A DNA stretch of 34,050 nt from NCBI GenBank assembly GCA_002633115.1, contig NWBJ01000004.1:1-34050 (forward strand), read 5' to 3'. This DNA is from Muribaculaceae bacterium Zag1. GTDB lineage: Bacteria > Bacteroidota > Bacteroidia > Bacteroidales > Muribaculaceae. Position 1 is the first letter of the stretch; each line of letters starts with the position of its first letter. Under the pieces are notes generated by a model. It was not told the DNA's origin. It worked only from the letters and a program-made list of their open reading frames with translations, and ran no database searches. Position numbers and translations under genes: made by a program. This document shows, piece after piece, positions 7,006-14,855 of this stretch.

Positions 7006-7447
7006 CTTTCAAATAATTCTGGACTATTTACTATTACCGCATCAAAGCGACGTTCTGGGCTGAGATAATTCTGACCTCCACCCAATATGATATTCTTAAT
7101 CTCATACTTTGAGATTCGAGGGTGTGTCAACTCTGCGCTCTTTAGGTACTTATACGTTTGTGAGCCACTGATAGGTAAGCAGAAAATGAGGCCTCGAAAT
7201 TATAGAAGGCATCCATTGATAGCGGATTTATCTTATATAATTCCGTTCCGCTAATATAATCATGTACCACATGGTTGTTTTCGTCTGTTTTGAGGTATAC
7301 TGGCTTGACCCCCTTAGAGCTCATATAGGCTATAAGGGAGGCGGGGAAAGAACTATTGAATTGATTCTTTCCCCAACTTTCTTCCTTTGAGTAATCTCGA
7401 CTGGAATTATTATGGGTTTGCCCAAACAGGCCGGGAGTTTCCTTCAT
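7002..7447 (-). pseudogene. Remnant of a type II restriction endonuclease (HindVP-like) with internal deletion
   Basis: From the ATG at 7447 an intact N-terminal part reads METPGLFG-like sequence (KETPGLFGQTHNNSSRDYS, then WGKNQFNSSFPASL), resembling the HindVP/NgoBV endonuclease family as I remember it. The frame stops at 7142. In another frame the sequence continues as KSAELTHPRISKYEIKNI and NYLSPERRFDAVI, which looks like the C-terminus of the same family, ending in TGA at 7002. The total of about 148 codons is far below the roughly 350 residues expected, so the middle, where I would expect the PD-(D/E)XK core, seems deleted. The TGA overlaps the ATG of the methyltransferase (ATGA), consistent with a former coupled R-M operon. 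The family name is from memory and less certain than the pseudogene call. Confidence 0.65.
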
Positions 7448-7462
7448 AAATCTGATTTTCCA

Positions 7463-7470
7463 CAAAGTTA
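7463..7470 (-). promoter_or_regulatory. -7 box of the decayed R-M operon
   Basis: TAACTTTG on the minus strand, 15 bases before the ATG at 7447. The -33 region is poor (TATG about 20 bases upstream). Its position rules out the longer frame starting at 7465. Confidence 0.5.
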
Positions 7471-7571
7471 CAAATTATTTCTCAGATACACATAAAATGA
7501 CCAAATTTTTGACAAACCTAGAATCCATAAAAGTGCAGGGAGAGAAATTGGAGGATGGGTAATAGGCCTTC

Positions 7572-7658
7572 TCAATCCAGCATTACGAAGCCAGCCCAAT
7601 AGAAGGAGTCATCATATTGGATGCGCATCAGGTCACGAGCATTGCGGAAAAGTAACCC
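7572..7658 (-). pseudogene. C-terminal fragment resembling a CHAT-domain protein
   Basis: A 28-codon stretch ending in TGA at 7572 reads NARDLMRIQYDDSFYWAGFV then MLD. The ending with FYWAGFVMLD is like the last strand of CHAT (caspase-like) domains, which commonly close with a YYWAAFxL segment. No start codon or N-terminal part is present, so it would be a gene remnant. The gene-free interval 7448-7807 otherwise holds only the promoters listed at its two ends. The call rests on a short similarity from memory. Confidence 0.4.
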
Positions 7659-7759
7659 CCAACAAGAAAATATTTTGAAAAAAAGTTTCTTGAGGGAAGG
7701 TAGTGGTGATTTTTAATTTTTTTAATCCTTTGAATAGAGGAATATTGGAGAAACTTTTG

Positions 7760-7767
7760 TAATTTTG
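7760..7767 (+). promoter_or_regulatory. -7 box of the FKBP lipoprotein gene
   Basis: TAATTTTG matches TAnnTTTG and lies 40 bases before the ATG at 7808. The nearest TTTG (7729-7732) is 27 bases upstream, longer than usual. Confidence 0.5.
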
Positions 7768-7807
7768 CGGCCGTAAACAAAAAGAAATAAAATTAAATTT
7801 TTTCGAT

Positions 7808-8725
7808 ATGAAAAAACTTTTACTTTTCGCAGCCGCAGCCGGTCTTGTCGGCCTTGCAGCTTGCACCTCAGGCCACGGCTCTAAGAACAACGCTGGCTTT
7901 GACACCCTCTTTACTCAGAATCAGACCGATTCTCTGATCGTAGCTATGGCTCAAACCCAAGGCTATCAGAACAATACCAAGTTTGATCGCGCTCTCAAGC
8001 AAGACAGCACTCTCAACAAGAAAGAGTTCCTCAAGGGATTCAAATACGTGCTCAACGCTGACACTGCCACATCGTTCGCTTATGGCATGTACACCGCTTT
8101 CAATCTGATCGGCCAATTCAACCAGTGGCAAAACAGCCTAGGCCTTGACATCGACCGCACCACATTCTACAACTACTTCTCGCGCTGCTTCCTCGCCGAT
8201 AGCGTCAACGAGGAGGTAATGAACGCATCACAGGCCGAGGCCCAAATCCTCTTCAACAAGCTGCGCGACGCTCAGCAGAAGTATGAGAAGACTAAACTCG
8301 AGGCCTCAGACGAAGCCATCAACAACGTAATCACCGGCAAGCAATATATCGATTCACTGGTCAAGGCTGACCCCGAGGTGAAAATGCTCGAGGGAGGCGT
8401 AGCCATCAAGATTGAGAATCCCGGCGAGGGCGACCGCATCGTGCCCAAAGACCGCGTAAAGGTCTACTACACCGCCAGCACTCTCAATGGCCGCGTATTT
8501 GACCGCCAAGACGAAAACAACGCTCGTCCTATCCTCATCTCCACACGTCCCGAGGGTCTGCAGGAGGGTCTTGAGCAACTCGGCCAGGGCGGCAAGGCTA
8601 CCATCTACGTGCCCGGCAAGAAAGCCTACGGCGTAGAGCAGAACCGCCGCTTCAACCTCGGTCCTAACGAGGCCGTAGTCTACCAAGTCGAGGTAGTCGA
8701 GGTGAATCCCCAGAACAAGAAATAA
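7808..8725 (+). CDS. FKBP-type peptidyl-prolyl cis-trans isomerase, lipoprotein
   Basis: A 305-residue envelope-associated prolyl isomerase. The N-terminus MKKLLLFAAAAGLVGLAACT ends in a lipobox (LAAC, lipidated C19). Residues about 30-190 form the helical dimerisation region seen in Mip/FkpA-type proteins. The FKBP catalytic domain follows: VKVYYTASTLNGRVFD, then LQEGLEQLGQGGKATIYVPG and KAYG. It probably assists folding of exported proteins. The family usually has a Tyr-Thr-Gly strand and an Asp-rich loop; here Gly is Ala (YTAS), so catalytic efficiency is uncertain. The gene is followed by two hairpins (8752-8774, one mismatch, and 8796-8819). The GC-rich, even codon use matches the core genes and differs from the accessory region to the left. 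Confidence 0.9.
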   Translation: MKKLLLFAAAAGLVGLAACTSGHGSKNNAGFDTLFTQNQTDSLIVAMAQTQGYQNNTKFDRALKQDSTLNKKEFLKGFKYVLNADTATSFAYGMYTAFNLIGQFNQWQNSLGLDIDRTTFYNYFSRCFLADSVNEEVMNASQAEAQILFNKLRDAQQKYEKTKLEASDEAINNVITGKQYIDSLVKADPEVKMLEGGVAIKIENPGEGDRIVPKDRVKVYYTASTLNGRVFDRQDENNARPILISTRPEGLQEGLEQLGQGGKATIYVPGKKAYGVEQNRRFNLGPNEAVVYQVEVVEVNPQNKK

Positions 8726-8795
8726 CCCCACTGTCACCAAATAAACCTAGGCCACAGGTTAAACCTTTGGCCTGCGTGGCAGTCTGAACATAAGG

Positions 8796-8823
8796 GCGCC
8801 AGCCTATCCGGGCTGGCGCTTTC
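8796..8823 (+). terminator. Rho-independent terminator after the FKBP gene
   Basis: GCGCCAGCC (8796-8804) pairs with GGCTGGCGC (8811-8819) across a 6-base loop, followed by TTTCC. The next gene begins only 23 bases later, so that gene depends on read-through or on a promoter I cannot see. Confidence 0.7.
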
Positions 8824-8845
8824 CTATCACTAAAAATCATCTGAG

Positions 8846-9562
8846 ATGCGCAAATTATTATCCGCTATAACCCTCATAGCCCTCGTAATCGGCCAGATAT
8901 CCTTTGCAGCCACCAAGACGGCTGCCGAGGCTCCTGATTTGGCCGCTATCAAGGCTGAGACAATTAACGAAGATTCACGATACTACTATCCCTCGCTGCT
9001 CCAGCAATTCATGGCTAATGACACGCTGATGACCAACGAGGATTTCCAGTATTTCTATTACGGCACCCTTTTCCAGGAGGATTATGACCCATACCGCGCA
9101 CCCTACGATGAAGAGGCTCTCAAGGAGATTGAACCCCTATACTATCAGTCATCACTCACCAACGCCCAGAAAGAACAAATGATTGACTATGCCATGCGTG
9201 CCTTACGCGACAATCCGCTCGACCTGATACAGCTCAAAAACCTGGTCTACGCCTACGAGCAGCGCGGCAAGGTCAATCTGGCCAAAATCTGGAAAAATAA
9301 ACTCAATCACCTGCTGCTCACCATAGCCTCGTCGGGCACCGGCCTCGACCCCGAGAATGCCTGGTACGTGGTGTATCCTCGCCACGAGTTTGACTTCCTC
9401 AACATCTCGGGCAAGACAGTCCAGTCGCGGGAATTCACCCCTCCCTACTACGAAAAGGTGTCGGTCAACGCCAAGAGCGAAAAAGACCCCGGCGCCTACT
9501 ACTTCAATCTCCAACCCGTATTAGAGCAATACTACATAAAACACCCGAGCGAGGCCGAATGA
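8846..9562 (+). CDS. Exported DUF4919-like protein
   Basis: A 238-residue protein with a signal peptide (MRKLLSAITLIALVIGQISF, cleavage after about AA at 21-22, no lipobox cysteine). The body contains YYYPSLLQQFMANDTLMTNE and DFQYFYYGTLFQEDYDPYR, which I recognise as typical of the Bacteroidetes-specific DUF4919 family; its function is unknown. The central part (RALRDNPLDLIQLKNLVYAY) resembles a tetratricopeptide-like helical pair. It probably acts in the periplasm. It follows the FKBP lipoprotein on the same strand, but a terminator lies between. The stop codon is inside the loop of its own terminator hairpin. Confidence 0.75.
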   Translation: MRKLLSAITLIALVIGQISFAATKTAAEAPDLAAIKAETINEDSRYYYPSLLQQFMANDTLMTNEDFQYFYYGTLFQEDYDPYRAPYDEEALKEIEPLYYQSSLTNAQKEQMIDYAMRALRDNPLDLIQLKNLVYAYEQRGKVNLAKIWKNKLNHLLLTIASSGTGLDPENAWYVVYPRHEFDFLNISGKTVQSREFTPPYYEKVSVNAKSEKDPGAYYFNLQPVLEQYYIKHPSEAE

Positions 9563-9578
9563 GCCCCGCTCGGTTTTT
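9545..9578 (+). terminator. Terminator overlapping the end of the DUF4919-like gene
   Basis: CCGAGCG (9545-9551) pairs with CGCTCGG (9567-9573), followed by TTTTTA. The stop codon (9560-9562) is in the loop. It also separates this gene from convergent ftsZ. Confidence 0.7.
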
Positions 9579-9589
9579 ATTTTGATGAT

Positions 9590-10954
9590 TTAGAAGTCGT
9601 CGAAACTGATGGTGGTTTTGCCTCCGGATTGGGAGGCGGGGTTGGAGGATTGGGGATTAGAGACCGATTTGGGAGCGGAAGAGGCGGCTGAGGCGATGGC
9701 TTGCTTCACCTCGCGGCTGCGATTGTAGGCGGGATTTTGCTCGATGATTTCAATCATGCGGTCATCGTCGAATTGCTCCGGCTTGAGGATTATGTATTTC
9801 TGCTCCTCCTTCTTGATATTGAAATCATCCATTTTTGAGCCATATTCCTGCACCAGACGCTGCTCAGTCTTGCGAGCTATCTCATCGCTCTCTACGCGCC
9901 CATCAGCCGCGTCAGTACCCTTAATAACATTCTCGTCTGAGATTGTCACATCAAAGCCAGCGGCAAGGATGGTGAACTTAACCTTGTTGCCCAGAGTCTC
10001 GTCAAATGCCACACCCCAAATCACATCGACATCCTTATCGATATTGGAGATAAACTCGGTGATCTGTTTGGTCTCATCAATCTTAAACTTGTCGTCGGCA
10101 TCCCTTGAGAAATAGAGATTGAAGAGCAGCTTGCGGCTGCCAAATATATCAGTATTGCGCAGCAACGGCGAGTGTAGGGCATCGTCGATAGCCTTGCGCA
10201 CACGATTCTCACCCTCGCCATAGCCAGTAGATATAATAGCTGTGCCGCCATCGCGCAGAGTATTGTCAACATCGTTGAAGTCAAGATTGATGTATCCGTC
10301 GCAGGTCACAATCTCAGAGATGCTGATAGCGGCCATCGAGAGTATATCATCAGCCTTGCCAAAGGCGTTGAGGAAGTCAAGCTCTTTGTAAATCTCAGAC
10401 AAGCGCTCGTTGTTGATCACCAACAGGGCATCGACATACTTGCTCATCTCATTAGCACCATCGAGAGCCTTAAGAATCTTGCGCTGGCCCTCAAACAGGA
10501 ATGGTATAGTGACAATGCCAATGGTGAGGAGCCCTCTCTCCCTGGCTATGCGGGCTATCACCGGCGAGGCGCCAGTGCCAGTGCCACCGCCCATGCCGGC
10601 GGTGATAAACACCATATCGGTATCATCGTCAAACAGATTGTCGATGTCCTGTGCGCTCTCCTCGGCAGCCATGCGAGCACGCTCAGGGCGGTTGCCAGCG
10701 CCTCGACCCCTCAGAGTGGTAGGGCCAAGGAGCACCTTGGTAGGCACAGGCGAGTTAGCCAACGCCTGCCTATCAGTATTGGCTACGATAAACGACACAT
10801 TCCTCACGCCCATGTTGTACATGTGGTCAATGGCATTGTTGCCACCGCCGCCCACGCCGATCACCTTGATCTTTTGGGGGGAATAAGAGTTTGCTGAGGA
10901 GGCAACTGGGCCCAACGAGAAGTCGTGGGTGCTGCTTATATCTTCGGAAGTCAT
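9590..10954 (-). CDS. ftsZ: Cell division GTPase FtsZ
   Basis: A 454-residue tubulin homologue that polymerises into the cytokinetic ring. After a roughly 25-residue leader, the GTPase domain starts with KIKVIGVGGGGNNAIDHMY. The tubulin signature GGGTGTG is at 122-128, and NTDRQAL and RGLLTIGIVTIPF are typical. A variable linker rich in Ser, Ala and Asn leads to the conserved C-terminal peptide ending ISFDDF, the docking site for FtsA and other partners. It is the last gene of the dcw cluster, 82 bases after ftsA. No other dcw gene follows; the next gene is convergent and unrelated. The ATG at 10954 lacks a Shine-Dalgarno sequence, as is normal for Bacteroidetes. Confidence 0.98.
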   Translation of the reverse strand: MTSEDISSTHDFSLGPVASSANSYSPQKIKVIGVGGGGNNAIDHMYNMGVRNVSFIVANTDRQALANSPVPTKVLLGPTTLRGRGAGNRPERARMAAEESAQDIDNLFDDDTDMVFITAGMGGGTGTGASPVIARIARERGLLTIGIVTIPFLFEGQRKILKALDGANEMSKYVDALLVINNERLSEIYKELDFLNAFGKADDILSMAAISISEIVTCDGYINLDFNDVDNTLRDGGTAIISTGYGEGENRVRKAIDDALHSPLLRNTDIFGSRKLLFNLYFSRDADDKFKIDETKQITEFISNIDKDVDVIWGVAFDETLGNKVKFTILAAGFDVTISDENVIKGTDAADGRVESDEIARKTEQRLVQEYGSKMDDFNIKKEEQKYIILKPEQFDDDRMIEIIEQNPAYNRSREVKQAIASAASSAPKSVSNPQSSNPASQSGGKTTISFDDF

Positions 10955-10965
10955 ATACTTAAAGT

Positions 10966-10990
10966 AATAGTGAATAGTGAATAGTGAATA
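10966..10990. repeat. Heptamer array between ftsA and ftsZ
   Basis: Three exact copies of AATAGTG (10966-10986) plus a partial fourth. The period is exactly 7 bp. Confidence 0.85.
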
Positions 10991-11036
10991 ACTATTAGAG
11001 AGGGGAGAGGATATTCAATATTCCCTATAATTTTGG

Positions 11037-12524
11037 TTAATTGTCATCGAGGTTGGCATCCTCATCATCGTTTGAGGCAGTCACTTGGTAAATCTTGGCT
11101 TTGAGCCAGTCGAGAGCCGATGAGCGTGGACGCTGCAGGCGTGCTTGCTCGCGCTCCTCCCGCTCACGCCTTTTCTGCTCCTCCTTAGCTCGCTTGGCAG
11201 CCTCTTTCTCGGCTTTGCGACGCATTGCGCGCTCACGACGCTCGTCAATTTGGGCATTCTCCTCGTCATCGTTGTCCCAGCCGTCATCGTTGTTGTCTTC
11301 TTCGTGGACAGGCGACGGGCCGGCTCCAAAAGCCGGCTTTTCCTCCAGGCTGATATCAGTGGGCTCGGGAGCCTTGACGCAACCGCCAACATCTGTAGTC
11401 TTTGAGGCTTGCAACACAATGGCCAAGAGCGAAGCGAAGTCGGCAGAATCGATGCCACGGTCTTGCACGGTGATAGTGTTGGGGATTGAGGCGCGGCGCA
11501 CCTTCATCTTGGTCTTGTTTTCAAGAGCCATGTCAAAATTGCGCAGCTTAGAGCCACGGCCAGTGATTATGATGCCGCCTGCCAAGTCGGTAGGCTTGAA
11601 TCCAGCATACCCAATCTGGGCATAGATGTTGGCATTGATTTCGCCAATGCGCGCTTGCACATAGCAATTGATTTTGGCATTCTCATCTGATGCCGATTCC
11701 ATAGAATCGGCCATAGCGTTGCCCTGATGGCATTTTGCCATCTCAGCACGCTCCTCGATGATATTGAGGCCCATAGCGATGTCGCGTGTTATATTCTGCG
11801 AACCAAGCGGCAGAGTGGCCAGATACTGCAGAGCACGGTCCTTGTAAATCGATATGGTAGTGGTCTGAGCGCCCATATCCACGAGCATGCAGCCCAATTG
11901 GCGCTCCTCTTGGCTCAACAGCAAGTCGGCCAGGGCCAACGGTGTCACCACATACTCGCGCACAGTGAGCTGCAGACGGTCGCCAAACAGCATCTCCAGA
12001 TTGCGCAGGTTGGCCTTGTTGCAAGTCACAACAGTGTATTCGCCCTTGAGCTTTGAACCCAGAGCGCCCACTGGATTAGGATTCACCTGGTTGTCAACAT
12101 AGAATTTGCGAGGCACTATCCTCAAGGGTTTCCTATCTGCATCAAATCCCTTAGCGGCCTCTTGTTCAAGCTGCTTAACTATGTTGGCGGTGATCTCCAT
12201 TTCACTGGGCAGATACAACTCGGCCGTGGTCTGGACTGAGCCAAGCGAACGACCGCTGATGCCCACATAAGCGGCAATGACTTTGCCGCCTTTGAGCTTG
12301 GGATCGTTCTCAAGTTTCTTCACCACATAATTAACATCCTTGGCAGCCTCTATGAGATTTTGCACACGGCCATACTGCACGCAATTTACCTTGTCCTCAC
12401 AGGCAATAGCCTCAACGACAGGAATTGCGAATTGCGAATAAGCGGGCGAAGAATTGATAGTGGCCGCAGCGCCTTTTACTTGCGAGCCTGAGAGCTCTAA
12501 TGCTATTATGTATCTATTGTCCAT
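11037..12524 (-). CDS. ftsA: Cell division protein FtsA, FtsZ membrane anchor
   Basis: A 495-residue actin-like ATPase that links FtsZ to the membrane. I start at 12524 (MDNRYIIALELSGSQVKGAA), where the first beta hairpin of the fold begins; the longer frame from 12563 would translate the upstream heptamer repeats. CMLVDMGAQTTTISIYKD is the phosphate-2 segment of the actin fold and GGIIITGRGSKL the adenosine motif. After about residue 415 there is an acidic linker and a long, highly charged stretch (RRERAMRRKAEKEAAKRAKE, then more Arg/Glu/Lys), ending with an amphipathic region near ALDWLKAKIYQV. The charged extension is longer than in E. coli FtsA (420 residues) and seems typical of the phylum. 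The C-terminal helix would be the membrane-binding part. Confidence 0.96.
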   Translation of the reverse strand: MDNRYIIALELSGSQVKGAAATINSSPAYSQFAIPVVEAIACEDKVNCVQYGRVQNLIEAAKDVNYVVKKLENDPKLKGGKVIAAYVGISGRSLGSVQTTAELYLPSEMEITANIVKQLEQEAAKGFDADRKPLRIVPRKFYVDNQVNPNPVGALGSKLKGEYTVVTCNKANLRNLEMLFGDRLQLTVREYVVTPLALADLLLSQEERQLGCMLVDMGAQTTTISIYKDRALQYLATLPLGSQNITRDIAMGLNIIEERAEMAKCHQGNAMADSMESASDENAKINCYVQARIGEINANIYAQIGYAGFKPTDLAGGIIITGRGSKLRNFDMALENKTKMKVRRASIPNTITVQDRGIDSADFASLLAIVLQASKTTDVGGCVKAPEPTDISLEEKPAFGAGPSPVHEEDNNDDGWDNDDEENAQIDERRERAMRRKAEKEAAKRAKEEQKRREREEREQARLQRPRSSALDWLKAKIYQVTASNDDEDANLDDN

Positions 12525-12525
12525 A

Positions 12526-12629
12526 AACAAGTCAAAAGTAACAAGTAACAAGTCAAAAGTCAAAAGTCAAAAGTAAAGAGGAGAAGTTAGAAGTAAAGAG
12601 TCAAAAGTGATAAGTCTAGAGTGATAAAT
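12526..12629. repeat. Heptamer array (NNNNAGT) between ftsQ and ftsA
   Basis: Starting two bases from the ftsA start codon, nearly the whole spacer divides into 7-bp units ending in AGT: AACAAGT, CAAAAGT (the commonest), TAGAAGT, AAAGAGT, GATAAGT and CTAGAGT. One slip occurs near 12575-12587. Confidence 0.85.
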
Positions 12630-12639
12630 CATAATGTAC

Positions 12640-13485
12640 CTATTGCATATCGGTGAGGGGAGTATCAGTGGTGGCCATCATTGTGCCAGGATCATCGATG
12701 TATTCCTCATCGCCCACCAAATCAGGCTGGGGCTCCAGGGCCTTGTTGCGCTGTTTGGCTACTACCTGGCCTCGCCATTTCACCGACAGGGTATCGTAAT
12801 ACTCCCATCCCTTGACGGGCATCACTTGGCGATAAAAAGCCAGCAAGCGGTCAAATTTGTTGGCGATGTCAGATGAATCTCCAAAATTTATCACATGGCC
12901 GCGAATGCGAGGAATCAGCAGAATGTCGCCCTTGGGGGTAACCTTGATCGAACTGACCAAATCCGTGAGGTCCTGGCGCGAGTTGATGTAATCAATCACC
13001 GGCAGGGCATCTGTTGGCTGCACCTTGTCGCTGAATCGCCCTACCACCACCGGGGCATCAAGGCGATAGCGGGCATTGGCCTTCATGCGTTTGCCCGAGC
13101 GGTTGATGTAGAAATTAGAGCCGGTCGAGGTGTCGAATATGCGAGCTGCCGGCACCAGAGGCTCCACTGTCAAGGCAATAGTGCGATTGTTGAGCACCAC
13201 GCAATTGGCAGTTTCGATATTGTCCATTGCGAGGATGCGCTTCTCAATCGCTAGAGTGTTGATTGAATCGGCTGGCAAGCGAGTGATATCGCGGCTGAGC
13301 TGCCCCAGCTCGTGGCGTATGTCATCGGGCGTGACAAAACCGCCTGCCGAATTGCCCTCAACATAAATCTTGAGGGCTCGGTAGGGGTCGGCCGCTGCCT
13401 GCTGCGAAGCGTAGCAAAGAGCCACAACCAAGTAGGCCGTGAGCAACAGCGACAACACGCATCTTATTACTCCTTGCTTAGTCAA
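12640..13485 (-). CDS. ftsQ: Divisome protein FtsQ, TTG start
   Basis: A 281-residue bitopic membrane protein of the divisome, which in the FtsQ-FtsL-FtsB complex controls septal peptidoglycan synthesis. The transmembrane segment is at about 7-27 (IRCVLSLLLTAYLVVALCYA), followed by the periplasmic POTRA-like domain (LKIYVEGNSAGGFVTPDDI). The start appears to be TTG at 13485: it overlaps the murC stop (TTGA), the transmembrane helix begins almost immediately, and the next Met is far inside the domain. The overlap suggests translational coupling to murC. Sequence conservation in this family is low, and the assignment leans on position between murC and ftsA as well as topology. Confidence 0.9.
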   Translation of the reverse strand: MTKQGVIRCVLSLLLTAYLVVALCYASQQAAADPYRALKIYVEGNSAGGFVTPDDIRHELGQLSRDITRLPADSINTLAIEKRILAMDNIETANCVVLNNRTIALTVEPLVPAARIFDTSTGSNFYINRSGKRMKANARYRLDAPVVVGRFSDKVQPTDALPVIDYINSRQDLTDLVSSIKVTPKGDILLIPRIRGHVINFGDSSDIANKFDRLLAFYRQVMPVKGWEYYDTLSVKWRGQVVAKQRNKALEPQPDLVGDEEYIDDPGTMMATTDTPLTDMQ

Positions 13486-14855
13486 TTCTTAAGTTCCTTC
13501 ACTAATTGGGGCAGATATGTCGACAAATCTCCAGCCCCCAACGATAATAAGACTTCAAAGTTACGATTTTTCATCGTCTTTACAAAATCTTCTTTGGAAA
13601 TTAACGATTTTTCTCGACAATTTACCAAATCGAAGATAGTTTTTGACGAAATTCCGGGGATTGGGGCCTCGCGAGCAGGGTACAAATCGGTGAGCACCAC
13701 CTCGTCGGCCATCGACAATGCTTCGGCAAACTGCGGTGCGAAATCACGGGTGCGGCTATAGAGATGGGGCTGGAAAGCCACAGTGAGTTTGCGGCCTGGA
13801 TACAGCTGTCGCACTGAGCGAATGCTGGTCTTGAGCTCATCAGGGTGATGGGCATAGTCGTCTATGATGACGCGGCCATTCTCGCCCGGCTCCTTGAGCA
13901 TAAACTGGAAGCGGCGCTCGGCACCCTGGAATGTAGCCATAGCACGGCGCATGCACTCCTCTGGAGCCTGGCCCGTGAGATGGCAGGCAGCCATGGCAGC
14001 GATGGCATTTTCGATATTGATCTCGACTGGCACGCCAAGTTCGACATCGCGAATCACCGTGTCGGGAGCCACAAAGTCGAAGACGATAGTGCCATTGCCA
14101 TAACGCACATTCTCAGCATGGAAATCACCATGGTCGCGGCTGTATGTGTAAGTCTTGACCGTAGCAGCAGGGCGCGGCTTGAGCTTGAGGCCCTCGTGGA
14201 TAATCAGGTAACCGTCGGGGCGTATCAACTCAGTGAAGTGAGCAAAGCTCTCAAGATAATTCTCCTCATTGCCGTAGACATCAAGATGGTCAGGGTCGGT
14301 AGCAGTAATTATGGCGATATAGGGGGTCAATGTATGGAATGAGCGGTCATATTCGTCAGCCTCGATCACTGAGTAGGGCGAAGTGTCGCTCAGCAGCAGA
14401 TTACTGTCATAATTGCGCAGTATGCCGCCGAGGAATGCGTTGCAACCCACCGGTGAATTGTGCAATATATGGGCAGCCATCGACGATGTTGTGGTCTTGC
14501 CATGTGTACCGGCAAAGCATAGGCCTTTTGAGCCCTTGGTGATAAGCCCGAGCACAGCCGAACGTTTTAACACCGGGAACTGATGGGCGTTGAAATAATC
14601 GAGTGGCACATTACCGGGATGCACTGCCGGAGTGTAGACTACCAGAGCGCTGCCGGGAGCGCGAAACTCCTCGGGTATGGCATCAAGCGAATCCTCATAG
14701 CTTATGACAGCGCCCTCATGTTCGAGAGCGTGGGTAAGAGCCGAAGGGGCACGGTCGTATCCAGCCACCGAGTAACCCTTTGACAAATAATAGCGGGCGA
14801 GAGCGGCCATGCCTATGCCGCCTATTCCTACGAAATACACCCTTTTTGCTTCCAT
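13482..14855 (-). CDS. murC: UDP-N-acetylmuramate-L-alanine ligase MurC
   Basis: A 457-residue cytoplasmic ligase that adds L-alanine to UDP-MurNAc, the first step of stem-peptide assembly. The N-terminal Rossmann motif GIGGIGMAALA (10-20) binds the UDP substrate, the ATP-binding P-loop is GTHGKTTT (116-123), and DEYDRSF and DDYAHHPDEL are typical Mur ligase and MurC motifs. The length is normal. It starts 28 bases inside the 3' end of murG and its TGA overlaps the ftsQ start, so murG-murC-ftsQ is a tightly packed unit. Confidence 0.97.
   Translation of the reverse strand: MEAKRVYFVGIGGIGMAALARYYLSKGYSVAGYDRAPSALTHALEHEGAVISYEDSLDAIPEEFRAPGSALVVYTPAVHPGNVPLDYFNAHQFPVLKRSAVLGLITKGSKGLCFAGTHGKTTTSSMAAHILHNSPVGCNAFLGGILRNYDSNLLLSDTSPYSVIEADEYDRSFHTLTPYIAIITATDPDHLDVYGNEENYLESFAHFTELIRPDGYLIIHEGLKLKPRPAATVKTYTYSRDHGDFHAENVRYGNGTIVFDFVAPDTVIRDVELGVPVEINIENAIAAMAACHLTGQAPEECMRRAMATFQGAERRFQFMLKEPGENGRVIIDDYAHHPDELKTSIRSVRQLYPGRKLTVAFQPHLYSRTRDFAPQFAEALSMADEVVLTDLYPAREAPIPGISSKTIFDLVNCREKSLISKEDFVKTMKNRNFEVLLSLGAGDLSTYLPQLVKELKN

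Noticed and set aside
12525-12563. N-terminal extension of FtsA (13 residues)
   Set aside because: It is encoded by heptamer repeats and begins at a non-ATG codon; the conserved start is the ATG at 12524.
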